Assembly: GCA_020351875.1 (NCBI GenBank)
Contig: CP070671.1
Coordinates: forward strand, 2,308,055-2,372,054
DNA: 64,000 bases
Source: Chromatiales bacterium
Lineage (GTDB): Bacteria; Pseudomonadota; Gammaproteobacteria; Steroidobacterales; GCA-2729495
Direction of reading: 5' to 3'
In this document: piece after piece, positions 9,243 through 18,300 of the stretch
Layout: each line of letters begins with the position of its first letter
How positions within the stretch are numbered: the stretch's first letter is position 1
Notes under the pieces: generated by a model
Databases searched by the model: none
Told to the model about the DNA's origin: nothing
What the model saw: only the letters and a program-made list of their open reading frames with translations
Position numbers and translations under genes: made by a program

Positions 9243-10550
9243 CTACATGCGGTACTCGACGAAGGCTTGGTCGCGCAGACGCCGGGCCCAGAGTTCCGTT
9301 TCTTCACCGAGCTTGCTGTTGCGAATGGCCATTGCGGCCTGCTGCAGGCGGACTTCTTCGGTGGTGTCCTTGATGCGGCGGTCCTGCACTTCCACGATGT
9401 GCCAGCCGAACTGGGTCTTGAACGGCTCGCTCAGTTCACCGATCGGCAGCGTTTCGCATTTCGCCGCAAATTCGGGCACGAACGACCGGGGATTCATCCA
9501 CCCCATGTCGCCGCCCTCGATCGCCGAGGTCGGGTCCTCGGATACCGCCGTTGCCACCGCGGCGAAATCGTCGCCGTTCAGGATCTGCCGGCGGATCTCG
9601 CTGAGTTTCTCGCGGGCCGCGTCGTCGTCCAGGACCTCATTCGTCGTGATCAGGATGTGCCGGGCCTTGACCTGGTTCTCCATGATCGGTTCGGCACCTC
9701 GCCGCTCATCGAGACGCACCAGGTGAAAGCCGCTGTTGCTGCGAATGGGATCGGAAATCTCGCCGGCCTGCATGGCGGGTACCGCGCCGGCGAACAGCGT
9801 GGGCAGTTCGTTGCCTTTGCGCCAGCCGAGATCGCCACCTTCCAGTGCCTTCTGCCCATCCGAATAGGCCACGGCCAGTTCACCAAACGACTCGCCTGCC
9901 CGGGCTCTTTGCAGCAGGTCACCAGCCTTGGTCTGGGCGGCTGCCACTTCTTCTGCGGTGGAGGTGGGCGAAGTTGCGATCAGAATCTGGCTCAGCTTGA
10001 ACTCTTCGTCGAAGAACTGGCGGTCTTGCTGCCGCTCCATGTATTCGTTGATTTCGCGTTCGGATGCGTCGATTCGCGACATCACGTCGCGTTGCATCAG
10101 CTGGTCGACGGTAATCTGGTTGCGCAGGTCTTCACGAAACACCGAGTAGTCGATGCCCTCGCTGGCCAGCAGGTTCGGCAGCTCGCCCAGGCTGACACCG
10201 TTGCGCTGGGCGACATTGGCCAGCGCTACGTTCAGGGTTTCGTCCGAGACCTGCAAACCGACCCGTTGGGCGCGCTGTAGCTGGATACGCTGCACGACCA
10301 GGCGCTCCAGGACCTGCGGCACCAGCTGGCGCATCGGTGGTACCGGCGTGCCCTGTTGTTCCAGTCGCTCGACGATTCGCTGCAGTTCGACCTGCAGTTC
10401 GCTCTTCAGTACGACCCCGTCGTTCACCACCGCGGCAATGCCGTCCAGCAGCTGGCCGGAGCTGCTGAGCTCGCGGGTCTGGGCGTGCAGGGCGTTGCTG
10501 ACCGGCAGCAGCAACAGTGCAAACAGAATTGCGGGGGCGTGACGAAACAT
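9243..10550 (-). CDS. surA: Periplasmic chaperone / peptidyl-prolyl isomerase SurA
   Basis: 435 residues. It begins with a signal peptide (hydrophobic core about 8-20, ending in LHAQ). An N-terminal SurA chaperone domain (LDGIAAVVNDGVVLKSEL) is followed by two parvulin PPIase domains, starting near KLSQILIATSP and VKARHILITTNE, and a short C-terminal helix. SurA escorts unfolded outer-membrane proteins, LptD above all, to the BAM complex. Its placement 13 nt after lptD matches that role. Confidence 0.95.
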   Translation of the reverse strand: MFRHAPAILFALLLLPVSNALHAQTRELSSSGQLLDGIAAVVNDGVVLKSELQVELQRIVERLEQQGTPVPPMRQLVPQVLERLVVQRIQLQRAQRVGLQVSDETLNVALANVAQRNGVSLGELPNLLASEGIDYSVFREDLRNQITVDQLMQRDVMSRIDASEREINEYMERQQDRQFFDEEFKLSQILIATSPTSTAEEVAAAQTKAGDLLQRARAGESFGELAVAYSDGQKALEGGDLGWRKGNELPTLFAGAVPAMQAGEISDPIRSNSGFHLVRLDERRGAEPIMENQVKARHILITTNEVLDDDAAREKLSEIRRQILNGDDFAAVATAVSEDPTSAIEGGDMGWMNPRSFVPEFAAKCETLPIGELSEPFKTQFGWHIVEVQDRRIKDTTEEVRLQQAAMAIRNSKLGEETELWARRLRDQAFVEYRM

Positions 10551-10563
10551 GATTCAGTTCTGG

Positions 10564-12780
10564 CTAGTTGTAGCCGAGAATACCACGATCCAGCAATGAC
10601 TCTGCCGCGGTACCGGGGTCACCGAAGCCTTTCAGGACGACCTGGAAACCGATCGACTCGTCCGATTCCCCGTTGCGCCGCGTCAGGTTGCTGCGCCACA
10701 CGGCGCGCACTGCCCAACAGCAGGTTTCGTACTCCAGCGCGGCAAATCGTTCCAGCGGGTCATTGCCCTTCAGAGAGAAATTGAAGCGGCCGACGAAGTT
10801 CCAGTGCTTTGCCAGCGGCCACGCGAGCACGGCGTCGATCTCCTGCAGCAGGCTCTTGCGGTAGCGGTAGGACAGGACACCGATGCGCTTGTCGTCCCGG
10901 CGGTAAGCCAGGCGCCCTTCGGCCTTGCGGGTGTCCGTTTCATCCGTGTTCCACTGGTAGCCCAGGTCCAGGCGCCAGTAGTTCGCGAAACGCGTGCTCA
11001 TTTCCGCAAGGTAATCGGAGGAGTTGTCGTCCACCGGTTCACTGCCCGGCAGCGTCACGTTGGAATCCGACAGGTAACGCAGTTGCCCGACGGTGGCGCT
11101 GAGGAATTCCACACCGGTCTCGGCCCGGATCATCCGGGTGGTTACGCCGAGGGCCACCTGGTTCGCGTCGGCCAGCCGGTCGTAGCCCACGAAGCGGTTG
11201 GTGCGATACAGCTGCACGATATTCAGGTCGGCCTCGATCGTGTCGAAGACCGGCAAATCGTCCTGGTTGCGCGACGGTACGTAGGTGTACAGCGCACGGG
11301 GTTCCAGGGTCTGGATAAAGCGATCCTTGTTGAAGAAGCGCTCGAAGACGGTTTTGATATCCAGCGTGGCTATGGGTGCGGTCCGTTCCGGGTCGTCGGA
11401 TTCACCCGGCGCGGTGTCGTCCAGCGCGTAACGCGTATGCTCCAGCGCGACGCCGGGTTCGAACTGCACGAAGCCCACGTTGATGTTGCGGGAGATGCCC
11501 GGCCGGATGTGTCCGCGCACACCGGTGACGCCGACATCGCGGTCGAAATAGCCGATCTCGGTGTCCAGCCGGTAGTTGAAACCCAGCCACCCCTGCGGGG
11601 CGTAACCACTGAGCCCGAAGCGGGGCAGCAGCTTGTAGGGCTTGTCGACGGTGCTCACGCTGTCATCGATGACCTGGATGTCCTGCAATCGCAGCAGCGC
11701 GGTCCACGCCCCGTTGAAGAACTCCAGGTCCATGCGCCGGTCGAGGCTCACCTGGCTGGTACTGGCCAGGCCGCTGGACAGGTCTTCGAAGTAGTTCGAG
11801 TCAGACACGTCGATCGCGTCTATCGTGCTGCGCCAGCCCAGCGGCAGCATGGTCTGGTTGGTAATCGCCAGCAGCACGCGATCTTTCTCGGTCTTGTCGT
11901 CATCGCGCAGGTACTCGCCGGTCAGCACACCGTTGGTCCATGGCTGTAAAAAGCGAAACTCGCCGCCCATTTGCAGCCCACGGTCGGTCATCAGGCGCGG
12001 CGTAATCGTCGCGTCGTAGTTCGGCGCGATGTTCCAGTACCAGGGCGCCGCGATGTCGACGCCGCGCCGTTCGCTGTTGCCGACATCCGGAATCAGGAAG
12101 CCCGACTTGCGCTTGTTGCTGACGGGGTAGCTGACAGTGGGTAGCCAGAATACCGGCACGCCCGCGACTTCCATCCGCGCGTTTTTGGCGCGGCCGACAC
12201 CGGTGGTCTGGTCGATGGTGATCTTCGACGCGCTGAGCAGCCAGTCGTTACTCCCGGGAGGGCACGCGGTGTACGTCACGTCCCGCAGCTTCACTTTGCC
12301 CGTCTGGCGTATCTCTATGCGCCCCGCCGTGCCGCGGGCGGGCACGTTCCAGATGTCGAAGCTCGCGTCATTGATCCTGACGATGCCGTCGTCGCGGCTG
12401 AAGCGTGCCCCGGAACCCGACACCTTGAAGTCTTCGTTGCGGAACTCGGCAGTGCCGGCGATTTCCAGCGTGCCGGTTGCCTGGTCGAAACTGGCGTCTT
12501 CGGCACGCAGGAAACGGTTGCCGCTGCGGAGCAGGATGTCGCCGGTGAATGTGGCGTTACCGTCCAGCTGAAACTCGGCGCGGTCGCTGACAATGCTGAT
12601 TTCGTCTTCGGGTACCGGTGGCCCGGAGAAGGGCAGCGGCGGAGGCTCCACCGGGCAACCGCCCCAGTTCAGCACCCGACCGTCCTGAGCATTTGCCAAC
12701 CCGGGCGACACCGCGCAGCAGAGAAGTAACGTCAGGGTCAGCGGGGATCGGCGCAAGGGGGCAGGTCCGGACGTGGCCAC
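10564..12780 (-). CDS. lptD: LPS-assembly protein LptD
   Basis: 738 residues from GTG. LptD is the outer-membrane beta-barrel that, with LptE, inserts lipopolysaccharide in the outer leaflet. A signal peptide is followed by an OstA/LptA-like N-domain (DEISIVSDRAEFQLDGN onward) and a large barrel. All four cysteines needed for the rearranged disulfides in E. coli are matched: one near residue 42 (WGGCPVEP), one in YTACPPGSNDW and an adjacent CC pair in YETCCWAVRA. The frame stays open upstream to 13101 through the divergent murU; the GTG at 12780 gives a proper signal peptide. A TATAAT lies about 14 nt upstream. Confidence 0.93.
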   Translation of the reverse strand: MATSGPAPLRRSPLTLTLLLCCAVSPGLANAQDGRVLNWGGCPVEPPPLPFSGPPVPEDEISIVSDRAEFQLDGNATFTGDILLRSGNRFLRAEDASFDQATGTLEIAGTAEFRNEDFKVSGSGARFSRDDGIVRINDASFDIWNVPARGTAGRIEIRQTGKVKLRDVTYTACPPGSNDWLLSASKITIDQTTGVGRAKNARMEVAGVPVFWLPTVSYPVSNKRKSGFLIPDVGNSERRGVDIAAPWYWNIAPNYDATITPRLMTDRGLQMGGEFRFLQPWTNGVLTGEYLRDDDKTEKDRVLLAITNQTMLPLGWRSTIDAIDVSDSNYFEDLSSGLASTSQVSLDRRMDLEFFNGAWTALLRLQDIQVIDDSVSTVDKPYKLLPRFGLSGYAPQGWLGFNYRLDTEIGYFDRDVGVTGVRGHIRPGISRNINVGFVQFEPGVALEHTRYALDDTAPGESDDPERTAPIATLDIKTVFERFFNKDRFIQTLEPRALYTYVPSRNQDDLPVFDTIEADLNIVQLYRTNRFVGYDRLADANQVALGVTTRMIRAETGVEFLSATVGQLRYLSDSNVTLPGSEPVDDNSSDYLAEMSTRFANYWRLDLGYQWNTDETDTRKAEGRLAYRRDDKRIGVLSYRYRKSLLQEIDAVLAWPLAKHWNFVGRFNFSLKGNDPLERFAALEYETCCWAVRAVWRSNLTRRNGESDESIGFQVVLKGFGDPGTAAESLLDRGILGYN

Positions 12781-12793
12781 GCGAGTTGCCCGG

Positions 12794-12799
12794 ATTATA
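12794..12799 (-). promoter_or_regulatory. Candidate -10 box for the lptD operon
   Basis: On the minus strand a perfect TATAAT lies about 14 nt before the chosen lptD GTG, in the 153-bp divergent region with murU. No convincing -35 box is seen at 16-18 bp spacing, so this is only a candidate. It would give a very short leader. Confidence 0.4.
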
Positions 12800-12933
12800 T
12801 AGGGCTCTTGTCCCTTCGAGTGACCAGAGCTGCCAACGCGGTCTTGCGGCTCGTGGGTCCGAGATCTGCCGCGACCACTGTGGCGCAGGCGATATAGTTG
12901 CAGGCCGGATTTCACCAAAGTGTCCACTGCCCG

Positions 12934-13608
12934 ATGAAAGCCATGCTTCTCGCCGCCGGCCGCGGTGAACGAATGCGCCCGTTGACCGACCACATCCCGA
13001 AGCCCCTGCTGGAGGTGGCGGGCCGGCCGCTGCTGGACTATCCGCTGGCGCGTTTGGCGCAGGCCGGAATCGACGAGGTCGTGATCAACCTGGCCTGGCA
13101 CGGCAGCCAGGTTCGCGAATTCGTCGGCGACGGCAGCCGCTGGGGACTGCGGGTGCAGTTCAGTGACGAGGGCCCGGAGGCGCTGGAAACCGGGGGTGGC
13201 ATCCGCCAGGCACTGCCGCTGCTAGGCACCGAGCCGTTCTGGCTCGTGAACGCCGATGTCTACAGCGACTACACGTTTCGCCCGCGGGGGCTCGCCGACG
13301 GCGTGCTGGCCCACCTGGTGCTGGTGCCGAACCCCGATCACCATCCGGCCGGCGATTTCGCATTCGCCGCCGGGCAGGTGAGCGACGGCGAAGGCCAGCG
13401 GTTCACTTACTCCGGCCTCGCCGTGGTGGACCCGGGTATCGTCCGTGACCTCGCGCCGGGTCGTTTTCCGCTGGGCCCGTTACTGATCGACGCCGCGAAG
13501 GCAGGCCGGCTCACCGGCGAGCTGCACGAGGGCCTTTGGACCGACGTCGGCACACCCGCGCGCCTGGCGGAGCTGGAGCGAATGCTGGGCGCTCAGACGT
13601 CCCGATAG
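12934..13608 (+). CDS. murU: N-acetylmuramate alpha-1-phosphate uridylyltransferase (MurU-type)
   Basis: 224 residues. The nucleotidyltransferase signature MLLAAGRGERMRPLTDHIPKP is at the start, followed by GRPLLDYPLARLAQAGI, ETGGGI, WLVNADVYSDY and LWTDVGTPARL near the end. This matches MurU, which makes UDP-MurNAc from MurNAc-1-P in a cell-wall recycling route that bypasses MurA. An upstream in-frame ATG (12898) would add 12 unrelated residues; 12934 starts on the motif. In Pseudomonas murU is paired with the kinase gene amgK beside lptD; no amgK is seen here. Confidence 0.85.
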   Translation: MKAMLLAAGRGERMRPLTDHIPKPLLEVAGRPLLDYPLARLAQAGIDEVVINLAWHGSQVREFVGDGSRWGLRVQFSDEGPEALETGGGIRQALPLLGTEPFWLVNADVYSDYTFRPRGLADGVLAHLVLVPNPDHHPAGDFAFAAGQVSDGEGQRFTYSGLAVVDPGIVRDLAPGRFPLGPLLIDAAKAGRLTGELHEGLWTDVGTPARLAELERMLGAQTSR

Positions 13609-14093
13609 CGCGCCACGCCGGTCACCCCGGCCATTGCGGCCGGATCCAGCACGTAGACCATGAAACTTTCCGGGGGCACCTGCCACTGGCAGCGCAGGCC
13701 ATGTTTTGCCCCGGGCTCGAAGCCCAGCCGCGGATAGTAGGCGGGCACCCCGACCACGATCACGAAGGGGCAGCCGCGTGCGCCCAGTGCTTCGAGGCCG
13801 GCGCGGGTGAGGGCCGCGCCGATGCCCTGGCGCTGGCAATGCTGTCGCACCGCGAGTTCACCCAGGCCCATGCCGGCCACGGGTGGCGTCGAATCGATAG
13901 TGACAGGGCTGAAGAACACGTGCCCCAGCACTTCGCCGTCCCGTTCGGCGACCAGCGACACCAGGTCCGGATCCGGCGACTGGCGCAGCCGGTGGAACGC
14001 CGGGGTGCCGCCGTCGAAGACCTGGGCGTTGATGTCCGCGATGGCGGCAATGTCGGCCCCGCGGTTCTGGGGCCTGATGGTCAACTCGCCCAT
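13593..14093 (-). CDS. GNAT N-acetyltransferase, YhbS-like
   Basis: 166 residues. It shows the GNAT pattern GELAVRQHCQRQGIGAALTRAGLEAL (strand 4, then the acetyl-CoA loop QRQGIG) and FVIVVGVPAYYPRLGFEPG, which is typical of the YhbS subgroup. The substrate is unknown. The frame opens earlier (14201), but MGELTIRPQ at 14093 fits the family start. Its 3' end overlaps the convergent 3' end of murU by 16 nt. Confidence 0.8.
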   Translation of the reverse strand: MGELTIRPQNRGADIAAIADINAQVFDGGTPAFHRLRQSPDPDLVSLVAERDGEVLGHVFFSPVTIDSTPPVAGMGLGELAVRQHCQRQGIGAALTRAGLEALGARGCPFVIVVGVPAYYPRLGFEPGAKHGLRCQWQVPPESFMVYVLDPAAMAGVTGVARYRDV

Positions 14094-14240
14094 GGTGCCG
14101 GGGATTCTGGGCCCCCGGCCCCGCGGAATAAAGCCCTGCCAGGGCTGAATCCAGTTGGGGACCGGCGCCGAAATTGCTGTTAACGGCGGGCAGAAACACA
14201 TGCCAACGCCGGGGACGGAAGCACGTTGGAGGAATTTGGA

Positions 14241-14564
14241 ATGAACAAAGGCAAACTCATCGCTCTATCACTGGTCGCTGGCCTGATGATTTCCGGTACG
14301 GCCGCCGCGGCGCCCGCCCAGGACGCCATCAAGGCCTGCAAGATCGCCGTGCAGGAAAGCGTTGGCGAAGGCACCCTGAGCAAGCTCACGAAAGTGAAGT
14401 CTCGCGGTGCGAACTATGAAGTCTGGTTGAACGTCAAGGGCGACGCTGCCACCCAGCGCTCCTACTGCTATCTCCGCCGGGGCGAAGTCCAGCAGCTGGT
14501 GCTGGAAGACGGGCAGTGGGTTGGCCGCAACCCGAGGCGCCCGGAAGCCGCCGAGATCGGCTAA
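14241..14564 (+). CDS. Small secreted protein of unknown function
   Basis: 107 residues. The ATG at 14241 has a strong GGAGGA eight nt upstream, which settles the start against an upstream TTG. The signal peptide is clear: MNKGK then a hydrophobic stretch to TAAAAPAQ. The mature part is about 85 residues with two cysteines (IKACKIA and YCYLRR) and ends with a charged tail. No family recognised. It is flanked by convergent lipB, overlapping it by 4 nt. Confidence 0.7.
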   Translation: MNKGKLIALSLVAGLMISGTAAAAPAQDAIKACKIAVQESVGEGTLSKLTKVKSRGANYEVWLNVKGDAATQRSYCYLRRGEVQQLVLEDGQWVGRNPRRPEAAEIG

Positions 14565-15226
14565 GCCCGCAGTCTTGGGATGAGCCGGGGCCCCAGGGCC
14601 CCGGCCACTTCGTCGAGGTCCCGCGGACCACCCAGGTCCGCGAGCTGAGTGACCGGCAGGGCTTCGAACCCGCAAGGATTGATGCGCGAGTAAGGCGCTA
14701 GGTCCATGGCCACATTCAACGCGAGGCCGTGGTAGCTGGCGCCTTTGCGTATCCGCAGACCCAGGCTGGCGATCTTGGCGCCGGCCGCGTACACGCCCGG
14801 CGCATCGCGCCTGGCGACCGCGTCGATGTCGTAATTCGCCAGCAAGTCGATCACCGCGCTCTCCAGCGCCGTGACCAGTTGCCGAACGTTCAGCCGCGCG
14901 CGGCGGATATCGATCAGCGTGTAGGCCACCAGCTGGCCTGGCCCGTGGTAGGTCACCTGCCCGCCGCGGTCCGCCTGGATCACCGGAATATCACCGGGGG
15001 CGAGCAGGTGCTCCCGCGCTGCATTCAGGCCCAGCGTGAACACCGGTGAATGTTCCAGCAGCCAGATTTCATCCGGCGTGTCGGCGCACCGTTCGGCCGT
15101 GAAGCGCTGCATCGCATTCATCGTGACCGCATAGTCCGCGCGGCCGAGCTGGCGGATGCGCGGCGCGGGAATATCAGAGGACGACGAGGATCCGCTGGCT
15201 GGCGGTGAGTCGGCGGTAGATCTCAT
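14561..15226 (-). CDS. lipB: Octanoyltransferase
   Basis: 221 residues. It transfers octanoyl from acyl carrier protein to lipoyl domains of 2-oxoacid dehydrogenases and GcvH. Motifs are [12 protein letters not shown], the signature [34 protein letters not shown] with the catalytic lysine, and [11 protein letters not shown] with the catalytic cysteine. The only canonical start is ATG 15226, which overlaps the 3' end of the DUF493 gene by 53 nt and adds a Ser-rich leader before [11 protein letters not shown]. No later ATG, GTG or TTG precedes the conserved region. lipA is not in the window. Confidence 0.94.
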   Translation of the reverse strand: MRSTADSPPASGSSSSSDIPAPRIRQLGRADYAVTMNAMQRFTAERCADTPDEIWLLEHSPVFTLGLNAAREHLLAPGDIPVIQADRGGQVTYHGPGQLVAYTLIDIRRARLNVRQLVTALESAVIDLLANYDIDAVARRDAPGVYAAGAKIASLGLRIRKGASYHGLALNVAMDLAPYSRINPCGFEALPVTQLADLGGPRDLDEVAGALGPRLIPRLRA

Positions 15227-15443
15227 CGAGTTGTTCCCGGCTCGTGGCCGTAAAGGTGACGGTGACGGAGATGTACCGGCCGTCGCGGCTGGGGCGGATG
15301 CTCACGTCCTCGTGGGCGATGGGCCCGGCGCTCGCTGCCACCAGGTCCATGACATGGGCCGGAAAGCCCTCGGCCTCGCGCCCCATGGCTTTAATGGGGA
15401 AGCTGCACGGAAATTGGAAGACGTCGTCAGTTTCACTGTTCAT
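15174..15443 (-). CDS. DUF493 family protein (YbeD-like)
   Basis: 89 residues, the normal size for YbeD. Recognised by [19 protein letters not shown] and the ACT-like fold segment [30 protein letters not shown]. The function is unknown, though the gene lies beside lipB and dac genes across Gammaproteobacteria, suggesting a regulatory link with lipoate or cell-wall metabolism. The start MNSETDD is at 15443, overlapping the end of the upstream aminotransferase gene by 11 nt. Confidence 0.9.
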   Translation of the reverse strand: MNSETDDVFQFPCSFPIKAMGREAEGFPAHVMDLVAASAGPIAHEDVSIRPSRDGRYISVTVTFTATSREQLDEIYRRLTASQRILVVL

Positions 15444-16278
15444 GTTTGAAGGCTTCGAAGCGCGTCGCCACCCGGTTCCACATGGGACCGGGCCGGCCGT
15501 CGCCGACCTGCCGGCCGTCGACATTCACCACCGCGGCCAGGCCGCGCATCGCGCTCGTCAGCCAGATTTCGTTTGCTGCGTACAGCCGTTCTGGTGTAAC
15601 GACGCTTTCTTGGCAGTCCAGTCCCGATTCGGCCCCCAGGGAAACCACGAGATCCGTCGTGGTACCCGGCAGTATCGCCTCGCTGTTCGGGCGCCGGATC
15701 ATCGTTTCCTGTTCAATCAGGATAACCGAACTGGCCGCGCCCTCGGTGACCTCACCATTCCAGAGCAGGATGGCTTCATCCGCGCCAGCTTCCACGGCTG
15801 CCTGGCGCGCCAGCACATTGGCGAGCAGCGCGGTGGCCTTGATGTCGCAGCGGCCCCAGCGATGGTCCTGCATCGTAATTGCCCGCAGCCCTTCTGGCTT
15901 AGGGCCCGGCGCGGGGCTGGCCATGCCGAACACGGTAGGCACTGCCGATGCGGGGAAGGCATGATCGCGCCCGCTCGTCTTGCCGCGGGTGATCTGCAGG
16001 TACACGCCCAGGTCGCCATTGCCGTTGCGCCTCGCCAGTTCGTTGATCAGCGCGCGCCAGTCGGCCGCCGGCAACGGGTTGTCGATCTGCAAGGCATCCA
16101 GGCTGTTGGCCAGCCGGGTGACATGTTCGTCCAGTAGCAGCGGCCGGCCCTGGTACACCGGGATGACTTCGTACACGGCATCGCCAAACAGGAAGCCCCG
16201 GTCCAGCGGCGATATACGCGCCTCACCAACGGGCAGGAACTCGCCGTCCAGGTAGGCGATGGGCAACACGTCCGCCAT
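15433..16278 (-). CDS. dat: D-amino-acid (D-alanine) aminotransferase, class IV
   Basis: 281 residues of the PLP fold-type IV family. It starts IAYLDGEFLPVGEARISPLDRGFLFGD, the D-amino-acid aminotransferase pattern. The PLP lysine is in CDIKATALLANVLARQ, and EVTEGAASSVILI and LPGTTTDLVV bind cofactor phosphate. It probably interconverts D-alanine and D-glutamate with 2-oxoacids, supplying or recycling peptidoglycan D-amino acids. The gene is 9 nt from a DD-carboxypeptidase gene whose reaction releases D-alanine. A branched-chain or 4-amino-4-deoxychorismate substrate is less likely but cannot be excluded. Confidence 0.85.
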   Translation of the reverse strand: MADVLPIAYLDGEFLPVGEARISPLDRGFLFGDAVYEVIPVYQGRPLLLDEHVTRLANSLDALQIDNPLPAADWRALINELARRNGNGDLGVYLQITRGKTSGRDHAFPASAVPTVFGMASPAPGPKPEGLRAITMQDHRWGRCDIKATALLANVLARQAAVEAGADEAILLWNGEVTEGAASSVILIEQETMIRRPNSEAILPGTTTDLVVSLGAESGLDCQESVVTPERLYAANEIWLTSAMRGLAAVVNVDGRQVGDGRPGPMWNRVATRFEAFKHEQ

Positions 16279-16287
16279 TGGGGGGAG

Positions 16288-17418
16288 CTATTCGAACCAG
16301 AGCAGCACGGAGTCGCGAGCCCGCTGCCAGATGGAGCCCTGGGGGACCGCGTTCAGCGCGAAGAGGTTGGCTTCGGCCAGGGTCTGGTCGGCCAGGCTCA
16401 CCCGCAACACCCCGAGCTGGTCGGTGGGCTCGACCGGGGCCACGACCTGTTGCGGCAGGTCGAGCTGGGCTTCGAGGCGGTCGTAGGCGCCGCGTGGAAT
16501 CGTCACGTAAATGTCCTGGCGCGTGCCAAGCCCGGTGGTTTCCCGTTCGCCCTTCCAGACCCGGGCTTCCGTGACCGCGTCGCCCGCCGGGTACAGCAGG
16601 CGCGTCTCGAAGAAACGAAAGCCGTAATTCAGCAGTGCCTGGGAATCATTGGCGCGCGCGGTGGGGCTCTTGGTGCCCAGTACGACGGAGATCAGGCGCA
16701 TGCCATCGCGCTTGGCCGAGGACACCAGGCAGTAACCGGCGGCGTCGGTCATGCCGGTCTTCATGCCATCCACGCTCGGGTCCCGCCACAATAAAGCATT
16801 GCGGTTCTTCTGCGTGATGCCGTTGTAGGTGAACTCCCGCTGCGAATACCAGGCGTAGTACTGGGGGTATTCCGTGACGATCACCGACGCCAGGCGCGCG
16901 ATGTCGGCGGCAGTGGTCTCGTGGCCGTCGGCGGGCAGCCCGGTGCTGTTCTTGTAGGTCGTGTTGTTCATGCCGAGTTCGCGCGCGTACTGGGTCATCA
17001 GCTGCGCGAACACCGTTTCGGTCCCGGCAATGTATTCGGCCAGGGCCACGCTCGCGTCGTTGCCCGACTGCACGATCATGCCCTGCAGGAGTTCTTCTAC
17101 ACTGACGCGCGTATTCACTTCGATGAACATGCGCGAGCCGGGGGTACGCCAGGCGGTTTCACTGATCTGCACCTGGTCTGCCAGCGTGATCTGCCCGTCG
17201 CTCAGTGCCCGGAACACCGCATAGGCCGTCATCAGCTTCGTAATGCTGGCAGGCTCCAGGGATTCCTGTTCGTTTTTCGAGGCCAGGACCTTGCCGCTGT
17301 GGTGATCCACCAGGATGTAGCCGCGGGCCGCCAGCTCGGGTGCCGATGGCACCTGGGCCAGGACGACCACCGGCGCCAGCAGAAACAGCAACGAGAACGC
17401 GCGCACGAAAAGATTCAT
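16288..17418 (-). CDS. dacA: D-alanyl-D-alanine carboxypeptidase (PBP5/6 type)
   Basis: 376 residues. A signal peptide ends near VVLAQVPSAP. The three active-site motifs of the S11 family are present: SITKLM (SxxK), VQSGNDASVALAEY (SGN) and GMKTGMTDAAGYC (KTG). After the catalytic domain comes the PBP5-type beta domain, and the C-terminus IWQRARDSVLLWFE is an amphipathic membrane anchor. It trims the terminal D-Ala of pentapeptide stems in the periplasm. It lies between rlpA and dat, as in other Gammaproteobacteria. Which dac paralogue it corresponds to is not certain. Confidence 0.93.
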   Translation of the reverse strand: MNLFVRAFSLLFLLAPVVVLAQVPSAPELAARGYILVDHHSGKVLASKNEQESLEPASITKLMTAYAVFRALSDGQITLADQVQISETAWRTPGSRMFIEVNTRVSVEELLQGMIVQSGNDASVALAEYIAGTETVFAQLMTQYARELGMNNTTYKNSTGLPADGHETTAADIARLASVIVTEYPQYYAWYSQREFTYNGITQKNRNALLWRDPSVDGMKTGMTDAAGYCLVSSAKRDGMRLISVVLGTKSPTARANDSQALLNYGFRFFETRLLYPAGDAVTEARVWKGERETTGLGTRQDIYVTIPRGAYDRLEAQLDLPQQVVAPVEPTDQLGVLRVSLADQTLAEANLFALNAVPQGSIWQRARDSVLLWFE

Positions 17419-17466
17419 TTCTGTCTCCGACTCCTTGTGGCCACCTGCCTCAGGCAGCCTCGCCCG

Positions 17467-18300
17467 TCACCCGCCGGGCCGCTCCGTGACCAGCATGGCA
17501 TCGTTGATATTCAGTGCCGCGACACGTTCGATCAGCTGATCGTACTCCGCCACGTCCGCGATGGGGCCGAGCCTGACCCGGTACAGCGCCTTGTTGGCCG
17601 CCATGTCCTGCCGGATGCGGACGTTCTGAAACCCGCCCGTTTCCAGCTGCGACTTCAGCCGCTCGGCGTTGCCCGCGTCACCGAAGGCGCCCACCTGCAG
17701 GTACAGCACCGGCTCCGCCGGCGGCGGCGCCGCCGACGCAGTGGCCACCATGCTCGGTATGCGTGGCGGTTTCGCGGCCACTGCCGGTGGCGCGTCGAAG
17801 GGCAGGGCCTCCACCGACACCATCGCGGTGCCGTCGCGAATCATACCCAGTTGCTGGGCCGCTGCGTAGGACATGTCGATCAGGCGGTTGTGGACGAACG
17901 GGCCGCGATCGTTGACGGTCACGATCACGCTGCGCTGGTTCTTCAGGTTGGTCACCCGCACGCGGGTGGGCAACGGCAGGGTCTTGTGCGCGGCGGTCAT
18001 CGCGTGCATGTCGTAGCGCACGCCGCTGGACGTCAGCCGGCCGTGAAACTTCTTGCCGTACCAGGACGCCACGCCCTTTTCCCGGTAGTCGGCGCTGGAG
18101 GCCAGCACGTAGTAGCGATTGCCGAAGACCTCGTAGAAGGCCGGGTTGCCGCGCTTGCTCCGCGGTGGCTGGCCGGGCTCGTCGATGACCGGCGACGGCG
18201 CCTTGCTGACGGTGGACCGCGTCGGTTCTTCCCAGCGCGAAGCCTTGGAGCACGCGCCCAGTGCGGCGGCCAGCAACAGCAATGCCCACCAGCGCATCAC
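17467..18300 (-). CDS. rlpA: RlpA-family lytic transglycosylase lipoprotein with SPOR domain
   Basis: 277 residues. The lipobox is LLAAALGAC, so it is an outer-membrane lipoprotein. The double-psi beta-barrel domain includes EKGVASWYGKKFHGRLTSSG and VTVNDRGPFV, with the family Glu/Asp and His positions. A proline/alanine linker leads to a C-terminal SPOR domain (YLQVGAFGDAGNAERLKSQL), which binds denuded septal glycan. In Pseudomonas RlpA cleaves naked glycan strands. Its start overlaps the mltB stop by 4 nt (ATGA). Confidence 0.94.
   Translation of the reverse strand: MMRWWALLLLAAALGACSKASRWEEPTRSTVSKAPSPVIDEPGQPPRSKRGNPAFYEVFGNRYYVLASSADYREKGVASWYGKKFHGRLTSSGVRYDMHAMTAAHKTLPLPTRVRVTNLKNQRSVIVTVNDRGPFVHNRLIDMSYAAAQQLGMIRDGTAMVSVEALPFDAPPAVAAKPPRIPSMVATASAAPPPAEPVLYLQVGAFGDAGNAERLKSQLETGGFQNVRIRQDMAANKALYRVRLGPIADVAEYDQLIERVAALNINDAMLVTERPGG

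Noticed and set aside
7743..10280. Open frame of 845 codons antisense to rsmA, pdxA and surA
   Set aside because: It spans three clearly real genes on the other strand and has no protein-like motifs.
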